Origin: Clostridia bacterium
Lineage (GTDB): Bacteria > Bacillota > Clostridia > Oscillospirales > Acutalibacteraceae
Length of the DNA: 64,000 nucleotides
Direction: 5' to 3'
NCBI GenBank assembly: GCA_017513525.1
Contig: JAFXFC010000049.1
Location: 1-64,000, forward strand
Part shown: positions 41,709-50,268 of the stretch, piece after piece
Numbering within the stretch: position 1 is the stretch's first letter
Layout of the letters: each line of letters opens with the position of its first letter
Notes under the pieces: generated by a model
Told to the model about the DNA's origin: nothing
The model's database searches: none
Seen by the model: only the letters and a program-made list of their open reading frames with translations
Translations under genes and position numbers: made by a program

Positions 41709-43115
41709 TTAATTTATTGAAATGTTGCTGATTTCAAAAAACGATCTGTATTCCTTAAATACAAATTTTATCTTGGAATAATTTCCGGGTTTTATTGTAT
41801 AAATCCTTTTGTATCCGATAGTTGAACCGTCAATAAGTTTTTTCCATTTTTTCTTATCTTCATCAAAGCAAAGCACCTGAAATTCCTCAACATGCTGACC
41901 GTGGGCTATGTTTTCAGAAATGGTAATTTTATCAAAATACTCCCCTGACGGAATATTAAATACAATTTCAGGATGCTTATCATTTTCTGTCGGACGCCAG
42001 TAGGTGTTTATATCGGTTGACAAAACATTTTCTGCTTTGCAATGAGAATTAAACTCACCCGATACCGATTCTATAGAACCGTCCTTCAAAAGATTATATC
42101 CGAAATAAAGCTTAAGATCAACCCCTAAAGCCGTTAATATCTGAGTATCAACATCGTCAAACTCACCTCTTTTATTGGGTGAAAGTCCGAGCATCAGACA
42201 AGAATTATTACCGACTGTGTTGTAATAAAGCTTAATAAGCTTATCCTTTGTCTTAATGGAGTATTTATCATCTTCTTCAAAAAACCAATGACTTCGCATG
42301 GGCACTGAAACTTCACAGGGATACCAGATAAAATCAGTTTCTTTTCTGATGGCTTTTCTGCTTCCTATATCAAGATCAAAAATTCTTACATGCTTTTTTG
42401 AATTGGACTGCATTTCAGAGCCGTCTTCATTGACACCTAAGTGAGCCGGAACAACGCTCCACTCTTCTTGTCTTGTAACTCCCTTTTCGTTTCCGCTCCA
42501 GCGGACATCGGGTCCGCGAAAGGATATAACGGCATCAGGCTGAAGCTCTCTTATAAGTGAATAATAACGTGCCCAATCGTGCTTTTGATTTCTATGTTCA
42601 TCTTCCCCGCAAACAGCATCAAGCCAGACGCAGAATATGTCGCCGTAATTTGTGAGAAGCTCTCTTAATAAACCGCAGAAAAAATCATCATATTCTTTTG
42701 AGTTGCCGTATGATTTTTCATGTCTGTCCCAGGGGGCAATATATATACCGAATTTCAATCCGTATTTGCGGCAAGAATCTGAAAGAAGCTTTACAAGATC
42801 GCCTTCCCCATCCATCCAATTAGAGCTTTTAACACTGTAATCGGTAAATTCAGTAGGCCATAAACAAAATCCGTCATAATGCTTACAGGTAAGCACAAGT
42901 CCCTTCATTCCTGCAGTCTTAGCCAATGAACACCATGAATCTGTATTCATATCCTCAGGCCAGAATACCGAAGGAGGAGTAAAACCGTCACCGTACTGCT
43001 TTCCCGTAAATACAGGCATGCCGTAGCTTATCAGCCCGTAAAACTCAGTTTTTTGCCATTCTATCTGTCTTTTCGAGGGAACGATATTAACTGTATTCTT
43101 ATAACCCTTTTCCAT
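41709..43115 (-). CDS. alpha-L-fucosidase family protein (GH29)
   Basis: A 468-residue intracellular GH29 enzyme with no signal peptide. The TIM barrel shows CKHYDGFCLWPTEFTDYSV (residues 77-95), IAPWDRHE and the nucleophile region VWLDAVCGE with Asp166. A C-terminal beta domain (about 330-468) includes a discoidin-like stretch, KAENVLSTDINTYWRP. It removes alpha-L-fucose from glycans such as mucin or plant xyloglucan; branch (GH29A or B) cannot be set by eye. It starts 12 bases after the DUF1667 stop, so it shares a transcript with the GlpA-like flavoproteins. Confidence 0.85.
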   Translation of the reverse strand: MEKGYKNTVNIVPSKRQIEWQKTEFYGLISYGMPVFTGKQYGDGFTPPSVFWPEDMNTDSWCSLAKTAGMKGLVLTCKHYDGFCLWPTEFTDYSVKSSNWMDGEGDLVKLLSDSCRKYGLKFGIYIAPWDRHEKSYGNSKEYDDFFCGLLRELLTNYGDIFCVWLDAVCGEDEHRNQKHDWARYYSLIRELQPDAVISFRGPDVRWSGNEKGVTRQEEWSVVPAHLGVNEDGSEMQSNSKKHVRIFDLDIGSRKAIRKETDFIWYPCEVSVPMRSHWFFEEDDKYSIKTKDKLIKLYYNTVGNNSCLMLGLSPNKRGEFDDVDTQILTALGVDLKLYFGYNLLKDGSIESVSGEFNSHCKAENVLSTDINTYWRPTENDKHPEIVFNIPSGEYFDKITISENIAHGQHVEEFQVLCFDEDKKKWKKLIDGSTIGYKRIYTIKPGNYSKIKFVFKEYRSFFEISNISIN

Positions 43116-43127
43116 AGGTTAATCCTT

Positions 43128-43481
43128 TCAGTCGTTATTGGTGGCTATAATATCAGCACCTGTATCAAGAATATTTTCAATAATTACCTGTCCGATTTTT
43201 ACAGGTGCATCAACAGTAACGGAATTAATGACCTTCATGCAATCAAACAACATTGATTTCGGCACAGGCTTACTGGATTTAACAGGCACTACGGGAAGTA
43301 CACCGCCATTTACCTTTACGGAAGAAGTAAGTGAGCGAGTGGGGTTAGTAATTTCTGTCTTAGCATATGCTTCGCCGCGTTTACAGGTATTTCCCGTAAC
43401 AGACAGTATTTCTTCATCATTATACTCAACTGTAACAGTGCATCCCAAAGGACATGCTACACAAATAAGTTCTCTTTTCAT
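43128..43481 (-). CDS. DUF1667-family protein (GlpA-system small subunit)
   Basis: A 117-residue protein of the DUF1667 family. The opening MKRELICVACPLGCTVTVEY with Cys-x2-Cys-x3-Cys and a later NTCKRGEAYA Cys suggest an iron-sulfur or zinc site. These proteins occur with two flavoproteins as a replacement for the GlpABC/GlpO dehydrogenase complex. The start at 43481 has GGAGG 7 bases upstream; the ATG at 43487 touches that site. It overlaps the upstream flavoprotein stop region. Confidence 0.85.
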   Translation of the reverse strand: MKRELICVACPLGCTVTVEYNDEEILSVTGNTCKRGEAYAKTEITNPTRSLTSSVKVNGGVLPVVPVKSSKPVPKSMLFDCMKVINSVTVDAPVKIGQVIIENILDTGADIIATNND

Positions 43482-43483
43482 GC

Positions 43484-44740
43484 TCATTCCTCCACTCTGA
43501 CAACTATTGAACTTTCAGGTGTCATACCTGCAAGAACATCGGCAGGAATAACAACATCTTCCATTTCACCCGGAGCTAATTTAACCTTCTTTTTGGAAGA
43601 AATAATTTTTCCGTCACATTCAAGAATGACTTTAGCGTTCTTATAAATTCTGCCCACACGGAAATAAAGCTTAACAGCTTCCTTATTATTTATATTAACT
43701 TTCTGGGGAACAAGATAACGAACTCCGTTTCCTGTAGTAGTATTTACATAACAAGGCTCATTATCACATTTTCCGAGAATATAATCGGCAGCACCCTTAC
43801 CTGCTATCTGAGCTTCAAGAGTAACATAATCTACAAGGTCATGAACATGAAGAACATTACCGCAGGCAAAAATACCCTTGTGATCGGTCTGACGCATTTC
43901 GTCAACTACTGCGCCGTTTGTAATTCTGTCAATTCCTATGCCTACATTCTTTGTAAGCTCATTTTCAGGAATAAGACCAACGGATAACATAAGAGTATCA
44001 CACTCTATATACTCTTTTGTTGATTCGATAGGCTGAAGCTTTTCATCTACCTGAGCAATAGTAACACCCTCAAGCCTGTCCTTACCGTGAGTTTCAACAA
44101 CTGTAGTGCTGAGTTTAAGCGGTATACCGAAATCATCAAGGCACTGAACAATATTTCTTGTAAGTCCGCCTGAATAAGGCATTAATTCACAAACGACCTT
44201 AACCTCGGCACCTTCAAGAGTCATTCTTCTCGCCATAATAAGACCGATATCACCTGAACCTAAAATTACAACCTTCTTACCGGGCATATATCCGTCTAAA
44301 TTAACATATTTCTGAGCAGTACCTGCTGTCATAATACCAGAAGCTCTGGTACCTGATATTTCAAGAGCGCCTCTGGGTCTTTCGCGGCATCCCATAGCAA
44401 GAACAATTGCTTTTGCCTGAATTTTTAATAATCCGTCTGCTTTATTAACAGCAGTAACAAGATTATTACCGTCTATATCAAGAACCATTGTATCGGTCTT
44501 GACTGTAATATCAGTTTTTTCAACCTGTTCAATAAATTTTGCTGCATATTCGGGACCTGAAAGCTCTTCACCGAAATAATGAAGACCAAAGCCTGTATGA
44601 ATACACTGTTCAAGAATACCGCCGAGAGCTTCAGCTCTTTCAAGAACGATTATGCTGTCAACTCCGCATTCTTTAGCTTTAAGAGCAGCCGCCATGCCTG
44701 CAGGACCGCCGCCGACTACAACAAGATCATAATTCAACAT
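43484..44740 (-). CDS. FAD-dependent pyridine-nucleotide oxidoreductase
   Basis: A 418-residue flavoprotein. FAD binding: VVVGGGPAGMAAALKAKE; NAD(P) binding: VVILGSGDIGLIMARRM; and a second FAD site at KGIFACGNVLHVHDLVD. A central CIHTGFGLHYFGEE and GCRERPRGALEISG are typical of the small flavoprotein in GlpA-like clusters, where it moves electrons between the dehydrogenase and NAD(P) or an iron-sulfur partner. The C-terminal 80 residues form an extra beta domain. The start at 44740 has GGGGG upstream. Confidence 0.85.
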   Translation of the reverse strand: MLNYDLVVVGGGPAGMAAALKAKECGVDSIIVLERAEALGGILEQCIHTGFGLHYFGEELSGPEYAAKFIEQVEKTDITVKTDTMVLDIDGNNLVTAVNKADGLLKIQAKAIVLAMGCRERPRGALEISGTRASGIMTAGTAQKYVNLDGYMPGKKVVILGSGDIGLIMARRMTLEGAEVKVVCELMPYSGGLTRNIVQCLDDFGIPLKLSTTVVETHGKDRLEGVTIAQVDEKLQPIESTKEYIECDTLMLSVGLIPENELTKNVGIGIDRITNGAVVDEMRQTDHKGIFACGNVLHVHDLVDYVTLEAQIAGKGAADYILGKCDNEPCYVNTTTGNGVRYLVPQKVNINNKEAVKLYFRVGRIYKNAKVILECDGKIISSKKKVKLAPGEMEDVVIPADVLAGMTPESSIVVRVEE

Positions 44741-44754
44741 GACATCTACCCCCA

Positions 44755-46188
44755 TTACTTAGTTTTATCAAAAAGAATATTCGAACCGTTGCCGAATTTT
44801 GTAATATCATTTATCTCGCAGCCGAGTTCCCTTGCAAGTATTTCAACAACCTTGGAACCGCAGAAACCGCCCTGACAGCGTCCCATACCTGCTCTTGTGC
44901 GGCGCTTGACACCGTCTACATCACGAGCACCTGCAGGAGCATTAATTGCATCTATAATTTCACCCTCGGTGATTGTTTCGCATCTGCAGACAATTCTTCC
45001 GTAAGCGGGATTTTTTGCAATCGCAGTCATTTTTTCTTCATCTGTTGCATGTCTGAAGCGGAACACATCTTCTCTTTTGCCGTTAAATTCGTCGTTCTTT
45101 TTAACTTCCCCGATAGCAGAAGTAATAATATCAGTAAGATACTCTGCAATTGCGGGAGCTGAAGTAAGACCGGGAGATTCAATTCCGGATGCGTGTATAA
45201 ACTGTGAATTTACTTTACTGGGTCCGAGAATAAAGTCATCATTGACAGGATGAGCTCTGAGTCCCGTAAAAGAAGTGATAGCATTTCTCGTTGATACAGC
45301 GGGACATGATTTTACGGAATATGTCTTTATAGTATTAAATCCGTCAGCTGTGGTCGCGGTATTGTGTTTGTCGTCAATATCTTCTGCTGTGGGACCTATA
45401 AGCAGATTTCCGTCAACAGTGGGAGAAACAAGTATTCCCTTACCCATCTTTGTAGGACATTGGAAGATAGTGTGAGATACCATATTTCCGACAGCCTTAT
45501 CGAGAATGAAATATTCGCCTCGTCTTATAATAAGCTCAACACAGTCGTCACCGATCATTTTTGCGATATCGTCTGAATGTGCACCTGCTGCATCAACTAT
45601 ATATTTTGTTTTAATTTCACCTTCAGCGGATTTTACAGAAAAAACGCCGTCTTCAAATGCTATACTTTCAACCTTGAAATTTCTTCTGAATTCAACACCG
45701 TTGGTAACAGCATTTTCAGTAGCAGCAATTGTAAGTTCATATGGGCACACGATTCCTGCACTTTCGGCATCAAGAGCACCAAAAACATCATCTGAGAGAT
45801 TCGGCTCCATTGCCTTTAATTCATCCTTGTTCAGCACCTTCATGTCGGGAACACCGTTGGCAAGGCCTCTTTCATAAAGCTCCTGAACGGTTTTCATTTC
45901 CTCCTCTGAAAATGCAACAACAAGAGAGCCGTTTTTCTTATAAGGAACTGAAAGGTCTCGGCAAACCTTCTGCATCATTTCACAACCCTTAACATTGAGC
46001 TTTGCCTTCAAAGTACCGGGCTTTGCATCAAATCCTGCATGAACGATACCGCTGTTTGCTTTACTGGCGCCCATTGCAACATCGTTTGTAGCTTCCAAAA
46101 GAACCGTTTTAAGGTTATATTTCGACAATTCACGAGCAGTAAGAGCACCGATAACACCGGCGCCGATAATTGCTACATCATAACACAT
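44755..46188 (-). CDS. GlpA-like FAD dehydrogenase with BFD-type [2Fe-2S] domain
   Basis: A 477-residue flavoprotein starting VAIIGAGVIGALTARELSKY (FAD loop), with a DAO-type fold (about 1-370) and a C-terminal BFD-like domain carrying VCRCE (about 407) and MGRCQGGFCGSKV (about 450), four cysteines for a cluster. This is the large subunit of the Firmicute GlpA-like system; L-2-hydroxyglutarate or glycerol-3-phosphate are usual substrates for relatives. No glycerol kinase or facilitator is near. It is the first gene of a four-gene operon with the partner flavoprotein, DUF1667 and the GH29 enzyme. Confidence 0.85.
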   Translation of the reverse strand: MCYDVAIIGAGVIGALTARELSKYNLKTVLLEATNDVAMGASKANSGIVHAGFDAKPGTLKAKLNVKGCEMMQKVCRDLSVPYKKNGSLVVAFSEEEMKTVQELYERGLANGVPDMKVLNKDELKAMEPNLSDDVFGALDAESAGIVCPYELTIAATENAVTNGVEFRRNFKVESIAFEDGVFSVKSAEGEIKTKYIVDAAGAHSDDIAKMIGDDCVELIIRRGEYFILDKAVGNMVSHTIFQCPTKMGKGILVSPTVDGNLLIGPTAEDIDDKHNTATTADGFNTIKTYSVKSCPAVSTRNAITSFTGLRAHPVNDDFILGPSKVNSQFIHASGIESPGLTSAPAIAEYLTDIITSAIGEVKKNDEFNGKREDVFRFRHATDEEKMTAIAKNPAYGRIVCRCETITEGEIIDAINAPAGARDVDGVKRRTRAGMGRCQGGFCGSKVVEILARELGCEINDITKFGNGSNILFDKTK

Positions 46189-46234
46189 TTTAACATCTCC
46201 TCAAGAAAATAAAACAATATATATTATTATATTA

Positions 46235-46263
46235 ATTATATTACTTTTTTCTTAATAAATCAA
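46235..46263 (-). promoter_or_regulatory. promoter of the GlpA-like operon
   Basis: TTGATT (46258-46263), a 17-base spacer and a perfect TATAAT (46235-46240) on the minus strand, 46 bases before the start codon; GGAG precedes the ATG. Confidence 0.75.
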
Positions 46264-46278
46264 CAATTAAATTAGCAA

Positions 46279-46767
46279 TTATAAGCTATTAAAATCTGTT
46301 ATTAATTCACTTATATTAATCAGATAATCCTTTATAGTATCATCTGCTGAAAACAGCTTTCCTGTTATTCTCAGAGCTCTCAAAAATTTTCTGTTAACAG
46401 TGCTTTTATCCTCTAAGATAGGACAAAAGTCAATTGCTCTTATATCAGGAGCAACGGTACATTTTTCATTATCACGGGTAAAATAAATAAAATACGGAAA
46501 TATCCTGCAGGAAAACGGACGCTCATTTCTGTTACAGTTACCGTTACATCTTACAGCAAGGCTATTATATTTATCATCAAAATAAACTGAAAAGTTTTCT
46601 TTATGTTCAAACAGCTTTTCTTCACCCGGCAGCAAGAGCATCCCATCTGAATTACTGCCTTTACAGCATTTCTTATCACATATTTTACCGCAATCAAATT
46701 CATAGGGCGTAACACTTTCAAGATATTCGTAAGCTTTTAATATAAAATTATTTACCGAATTTTTCAT
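46279..46767 (-). CDS. YkgJ-type cysteine-cluster protein
   Basis: A 162-residue protein with the cysteine pattern of the YkgJ/FliB family: DCGKICDKKCCKG near residue 25, RCNGNCNRNERPFSCRIFPYF around 75-95 and DFCPI near 115. These clusters are thought to bind zinc or iron-sulfur. FliB-like members methylate flagellin lysines, but this protein is far shorter than FliB (about 400), so only the metal-binding module is present. AAGGA precedes the start. It lies between the GlpA-like operon and the microprotein gene. Confidence 0.7.
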   Translation of the reverse strand: MKNSVNNFILKAYEYLESVTPYEFDCGKICDKKCCKGSNSDGMLLLPGEEKLFEHKENFSVYFDDKYNSLAVRCNGNCNRNERPFSCRIFPYFIYFTRDNEKCTVAPDIRAIDFCPILEDKSTVNRKFLRALRITGKLFSADDTIKDYLINISELITDFNSL

Positions 46768-46796
46768 AATATTATCCTTAAACTTAATATCAAAAA

Positions 46797-46822
46797 AATA
46801 AATGCCCGCAATTTGCGGACAT
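46797..46822 (-). terminator. terminator after the microprotein gene
   Basis: Reading leftward, TGTCCGC-AAATT-GCGGGCA (about 46803-46821), one G-T pair, followed by TTTATTTTTTT. The plus-strand side is also T-rich. Confidence 0.85.
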
Positions 46823-46853
46823 CTATTTTTTAAGAAATTACAATAATTACAAA

Positions 46854-47015
46854 TTATGCAACTGTTGTGCTTTCAGGATCAACGGGAGCATCTGCTTCGC
46901 CCATAAGACCAGCGATAATTTCATCAACATTAACGCCTAAGTTCTCAAGAAGAGCCTTAACGAAGCTAACAAGAAGAAGATTTACGATGATCTTAACAAG
47001 AATTGACTTAATCAT
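46854..47015 (-). CDS. 53-residue membrane-type microprotein, unknown
   Basis: A short complete gene: ATG at 47013-47015 with GGAGG 7 bases upstream, stop TAA at 46854. The product opens MIKSILVKIIVNLLLVSFVK, a hydrophobic or amphipathic helix with three lysines; the middle reads LLENLGVNVDEIIAGLMG and the tail EADAPVDPESTTVA is acidic. It has its own near-consensus promoter (47049-47077) and terminator (46797-46822), so it is a dedicated gene and not an accident of noise. No Cys and no double-glycine leader are seen. I do not recognise a family; a membrane-associated peptide or holin/toxin-like role is speculation. Confidence 0.7.
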   Translation of the reverse strand: MIKSILVKIIVNLLLVSFVKALLENLGVNVDEIIAGLMGEADAPVDPESTTVA

Positions 47016-47048
47016 GATTTAACCTCCAATCATTATAAAATCAATTAT

Positions 47049-47077
47049 TTTATAACATATAAATAATAAAAATGCAA
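47049..47077 (-). promoter_or_regulatory. promoter of the microprotein gene
   Basis: TTGCAT (47072-47077), a 17-base spacer and TATAAA (47049-47054) on the minus strand, 33 bases before the ATG. Confidence 0.7.
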
Positions 47078-47124
47078 GTATTATTTTGAGAAATACACAA
47101 ATTATTTACATTTATACAACATTA

Positions 47125-47790
47125 TCACACAAGAGTTTGTGGTTCTTCAAAAACCTGTCCGTGTGTATCGACTTTGACTGACTGAATTACGACATCTTTG
47201 ATAGGCTTATCATCACTGTCAGTTTTTACTGAAACTATCGAATCAGCAACTTCCATTCCCTCAAAGCAATAACCGAAGGCTGCATAATCACCGTTAAGAC
47301 CTAAATTATCTGCAACCATAATAAAGAACTGTGAGCCTGCAGTGTTATAAGCAGAAGCGGGATTATAGGGATTGCCTCTTCTTGCCATTGATACATAGCC
47401 TCTTAAATGAGATATATCGTTTTCGAATCCGTTATTGGAAAATTCACCGAAAATATTGTAGCCGGGGCCGCCCATTCCGTTACCTTCGGGGTCGCCGCCC
47501 TGTATCATAAATCCGGGGATTACACGGTGAAAAATAAGTCCGTCATAAAAGCCTTTGTTTGCCAGTGAAATGAAATTCTTTACGGTATTGGGAGCCTTAT
47601 CATAAAACAGCTCTATTCTCATAATACCGCCATCTTTCATTGTGATAGTAGCAACAGGGTTATCGGGATTTGAAAGCTTACTGCTGTCATATCCTGTGTC
47701 AGTGGTGTTCTGCAGCTCTTTTTCGGTACAACCGTAAAAACAAAATGCAGTGAGAATTAAAACCAATAAAACCGATATAATTTTTTTCAT
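47125..47790 (-). CDS. cyclophilin-type peptidyl-prolyl isomerase, lipoprotein
   Basis: A 221-residue exported foldase. A signal peptide ends at TAFCFYGC, whose cysteine (about residue 21) is the likely lipidation site. The cyclophilin domain has the catalytic FHRVIPGFMIQGGDPEG, GYVSMARRG, and AGSQFFIM with NGDYAAFGYCFEGMEV. It helps fold proteins outside the membrane by turning prolyl bonds. The start at 47790 has GAGG 7 bases upstream. Its gene begins 2 bases past the ftsH stop; a cyclophilin after ftsH links it to envelope protein quality control. Confidence 0.9.
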   Translation of the reverse strand: MKKIISVLLVLILTAFCFYGCTEKELQNTTDTGYDSSKLSNPDNPVATITMKDGGIMRIELFYDKAPNTVKNFISLANKGFYDGLIFHRVIPGFMIQGGDPEGNGMGGPGYNIFGEFSNNGFENDISHLRGYVSMARRGNPYNPASAYNTAGSQFFIMVADNLGLNGDYAAFGYCFEGMEVADSIVSVKTDSDDKPIKDVVIQSVKVDTHGQVFEEPQTLV

Positions 47791-47792
47791 AA

Positions 47793-49712
47793 TCAATCCT
47801 CTGCGCTTTCCTCTTTTGTATCGTCGGCTGCTTCTTCAGGTTCACAAGTAACGGGAGCAACTTCTTCGCCGTTCATAAGTCTGATAAAATCATCGCCGTC
47901 GATCTTTTCATTTTCAACAAGATACTTTGCAAGCACGTGAAGCTTATCAATATGGGCTGTAAGAATTTCTTCACATCTCTTATAACCACCTGTTACAATT
48001 GCCTTGATCTCTTCGTCAATATCCTTTGCTATTTCCTCAGAGTAATTGCGCACAGTATTATAATCTTTTCCAAGGAATACTTCTGTTTCACCTGAACCGA
48101 AAGTAATCGGACCGAGATTTTCGCTCATACCGTATTTTGTGACCATATTTCTTGCAATTTCAGTTGCTCTCTGAATATCATTGGAAGCACCTGTGGAAAT
48201 ATCACCGATAATAAGCTTTTCTGCAACACGACCGCCCAGAAGAGTAACAATCTCATCTTCCATTTTTCTCTTTGAGCGATACATTTTATCCTCAAGAGGC
48301 ATGTGCATGGTAAATCCGCCTGCCATACCTGTAGGAATAATGGAGACCTGATGAACAGGATCCTGTCCACCCAAGAAATGAGCAGAAACCGCATGACCTG
48401 CTTCATGGTAGGCTGTGAGATTTTTATCTTCAAAAGTAACCTTATGAGATTTCTTTTCTGTACCGACAACTACCTTTATGGTTGCTTCATCAATTTCATC
48501 GGAGGTAACTGCTTTGATACCTTTTCTTGCAGCAAGTAAAGCCGATTCATTCAGAAGATTTTCAAGGTCTGCACCCGTAAATCCAACTGTGGATTTTGCA
48601 ACCTTTTCAAGATCAACATCGGGAGCAAGAGGCTTATTCTTTGCATGAACCTTAAGAATATCATATCTTCCCTTTATATCGGGATATCCCATTGTTATCT
48701 GTCTGTCAAAACGCCCCGGTCTTAAAAGCGCAGGGTCAAGAATGTCAAGTCTGTTTGTTGCGGCAAGAACAATTACATTTTCATTACCGACAAAGCCGTC
48801 CATTTCAACAAGCATCTGATTAAGAGTCTGTTCTCTTTCATCATGGCCGCCGCCCATACCTGCACCTCTGTGACGGCCAACAGCATCGATTTCGTCTATA
48901 AAGATTATTGCGGGGGCATTCTTTTTTGCCTGCTCAAAGAGGTCTCGGACTCTTGAAGCACCGACACCTACATACATTTCGAGGAAATCAGAACCTGAAA
49001 TAGAAAGGAACGGAACATTAGCTTCACCTGCGACTGCACGGGCTAATAAGGTCTTACCTGTACCGGGAGGGCCTACAAGAAGAACACCCTTGGGAATTCT
49101 CGCACCGAGCTCAGAATATTTCTGAGGATTTCTGAGGAAATCAACAATTTCATAAAGCTCGGCTTTTTCTTCTTCTGCACCTGCAACATCAGCGAATGTA
49201 GTTCTCTTTGCATCATCCTTCGGCATCTTAACTCTTGCTTTACCGAATGACATGGTTCGATTATTCTCACTCATAAAGCTCTGATTCATTTTTCTCATCA
49301 TTACGAACATGAGAACACCGAGCACACCAAGCAAAATAAGAGAAGGCAGAAGACTTACAAGCCATGAATTGGAGCTGCCTGATTTATAATTGTGCTTTAT
49401 ATCATCATCGTGTGTCTTATTATATTCAATAACACGGGCATGAATATCCTGATTAAAAAGATTGATATTAGGCACCGTATATTTATACTTTTGTTCATCG
49501 CCTCTCTTTTTATAATCTAAAACACCGCTGCCGAGATTAAGAGTATATTCCTCAACCTCATTATTTTCAAACATTTCAACGACATCATAATATGTCATTT
49601 TCTTGTTTTGGGCGGAATTTGAAACAAAAAATGAAATAAGCAATATCATGATGAGCGGCAATAAAAAGAAAGGTGCCAGTTGCTTTAATTTATTTACATT
49701 ATCGTTCGCCAA
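47793..49712 (-). CDS. ftsH: ATP-dependent zinc metalloprotease FtsH
   Basis: A 639-residue membrane AAA+ protease. Two membrane spans (about 13-30 and 117-138) flank an outside domain. The AAA domain has Walker [13 protein letters not shown] (213-224), Walker [12 protein letters not shown] and the arginine segment RPGRFDR; the zinc site is YHEAGHA. An acidic tail ends the protein. It degrades misfolded membrane proteins and specific regulators. It follows hpt, as in Bacillus (tilS-hprT-ftsH). Confidence 0.97.
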   Translation of the reverse strand: MANDNVNKLKQLAPFFLLPLIMILLISFFVSNSAQNKKMTYYDVVEMFENNEVEEYTLNLGSGVLDYKKRGDEQKYKYTVPNINLFNQDIHARVIEYNKTHDDDIKHNYKSGSSNSWLVSLLPSLILLGVLGVLMFVMMRKMNQSFMSENNRTMSFGKARVKMPKDDAKRTTFADVAGAEEEKAELYEIVDFLRNPQKYSELGARIPKGVLLVGPPGTGKTLLARAVAGEANVPFLSISGSDFLEMYVGVGASRVRDLFEQAKKNAPAIIFIDEIDAVGRHRGAGMGGGHDEREQTLNQMLVEMDGFVGNENVIVLAATNRLDILDPALLRPGRFDRQITMGYPDIKGRYDILKVHAKNKPLAPDVDLEKVAKSTVGFTGADLENLLNESALLAARKGIKAVTSDEIDEATIKVVVGTEKKSHKVTFEDKNLTAYHEAGHAVSAHFLGGQDPVHQVSIIPTGMAGGFTMHMPLEDKMYRSKRKMEDEIVTLLGGRVAEKLIIGDISTGASNDIQRATEIARNMVTKYGMSENLGPITFGSGETEVFLGKDYNTVRNYSEEIAKDIDEEIKAIVTGGYKRCEEILTAHIDKLHVLAKYLVENEKIDGDDFIRLMNGEEVAPVTCEPEEAADDTKEESAED

Positions 49713-49734
49713 TTTTTCTTTTCCTCCGAATCAA

Positions 49735-50268
49735 TTAGTGTTTATCGTCCTTAAGCACACCGACATAAGGAAGGTTTCTGTACTTCTCGGCAAAATCAAG
49801 ACCGTAACCGACTATAAATTCATCGGGAACTGAGCTGCCCTTATAATCTGCAAAGATATCAACCTCACGGCGTTCAGGCTTATCAAAAAGAGTGCATATG
49901 CGAATGCTTGCAGGATTTCTTGCATATAACATATCCATAAGATAATTAAGAGTCTTTCCGCTGTCAAGAATATCCTCAACAAGTAAGACATCATAACCAT
50001 TTATATCTCTGTCGAGGTCCTTTAATATTCTGACTGTACCGCTTGATTCTGTTTTATTTCCGTAGCTTGAAACAGCCATAAAATCTATTTCACAAGGAAT
50101 GGTGACACTGCGCATGAGATCGCTCATAAATACTACTGAGCCTTTTAATACACTGACCATAAGTAAATTCTTGTCCTTATAGTCTTCACTTATCTGTTTT
50201 CCCATGGAAGACACCATTTCTTTAATTTCATCTTCCGAAATTAACACTTTTTTTATATCATTATTCAT
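49735..50268 (-). CDS. hpt: hypoxanthine phosphoribosyltransferase
   Basis: A 177-residue purine salvage enzyme making IMP and GMP from hypoxanthine and guanine with PRPP. Signatures are LKGSVVFMSDLMR, the PRPP loop LLVEDILDSGKTLNYL, and PDEFIVGYGLDFAEKYRNLPYVG. The start at 50268 (ATG, GGAG 10 bases upstream) is preferred to a GTG at 50277. It overlaps the end of tilS by 8 bases. Confidence 0.95.
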   Translation of the reverse strand: MNNDIKKVLISEDEIKEMVSSMGKQISEDYKDKNLLMVSVLKGSVVFMSDLMRSVTIPCEIDFMAVSSYGNKTESSGTVRILKDLDRDINGYDVLLVEDILDSGKTLNYLMDMLYARNPASIRICTLFDKPERREVDIFADYKGSSVPDEFIVGYGLDFAEKYRNLPYVGVLKDDKH

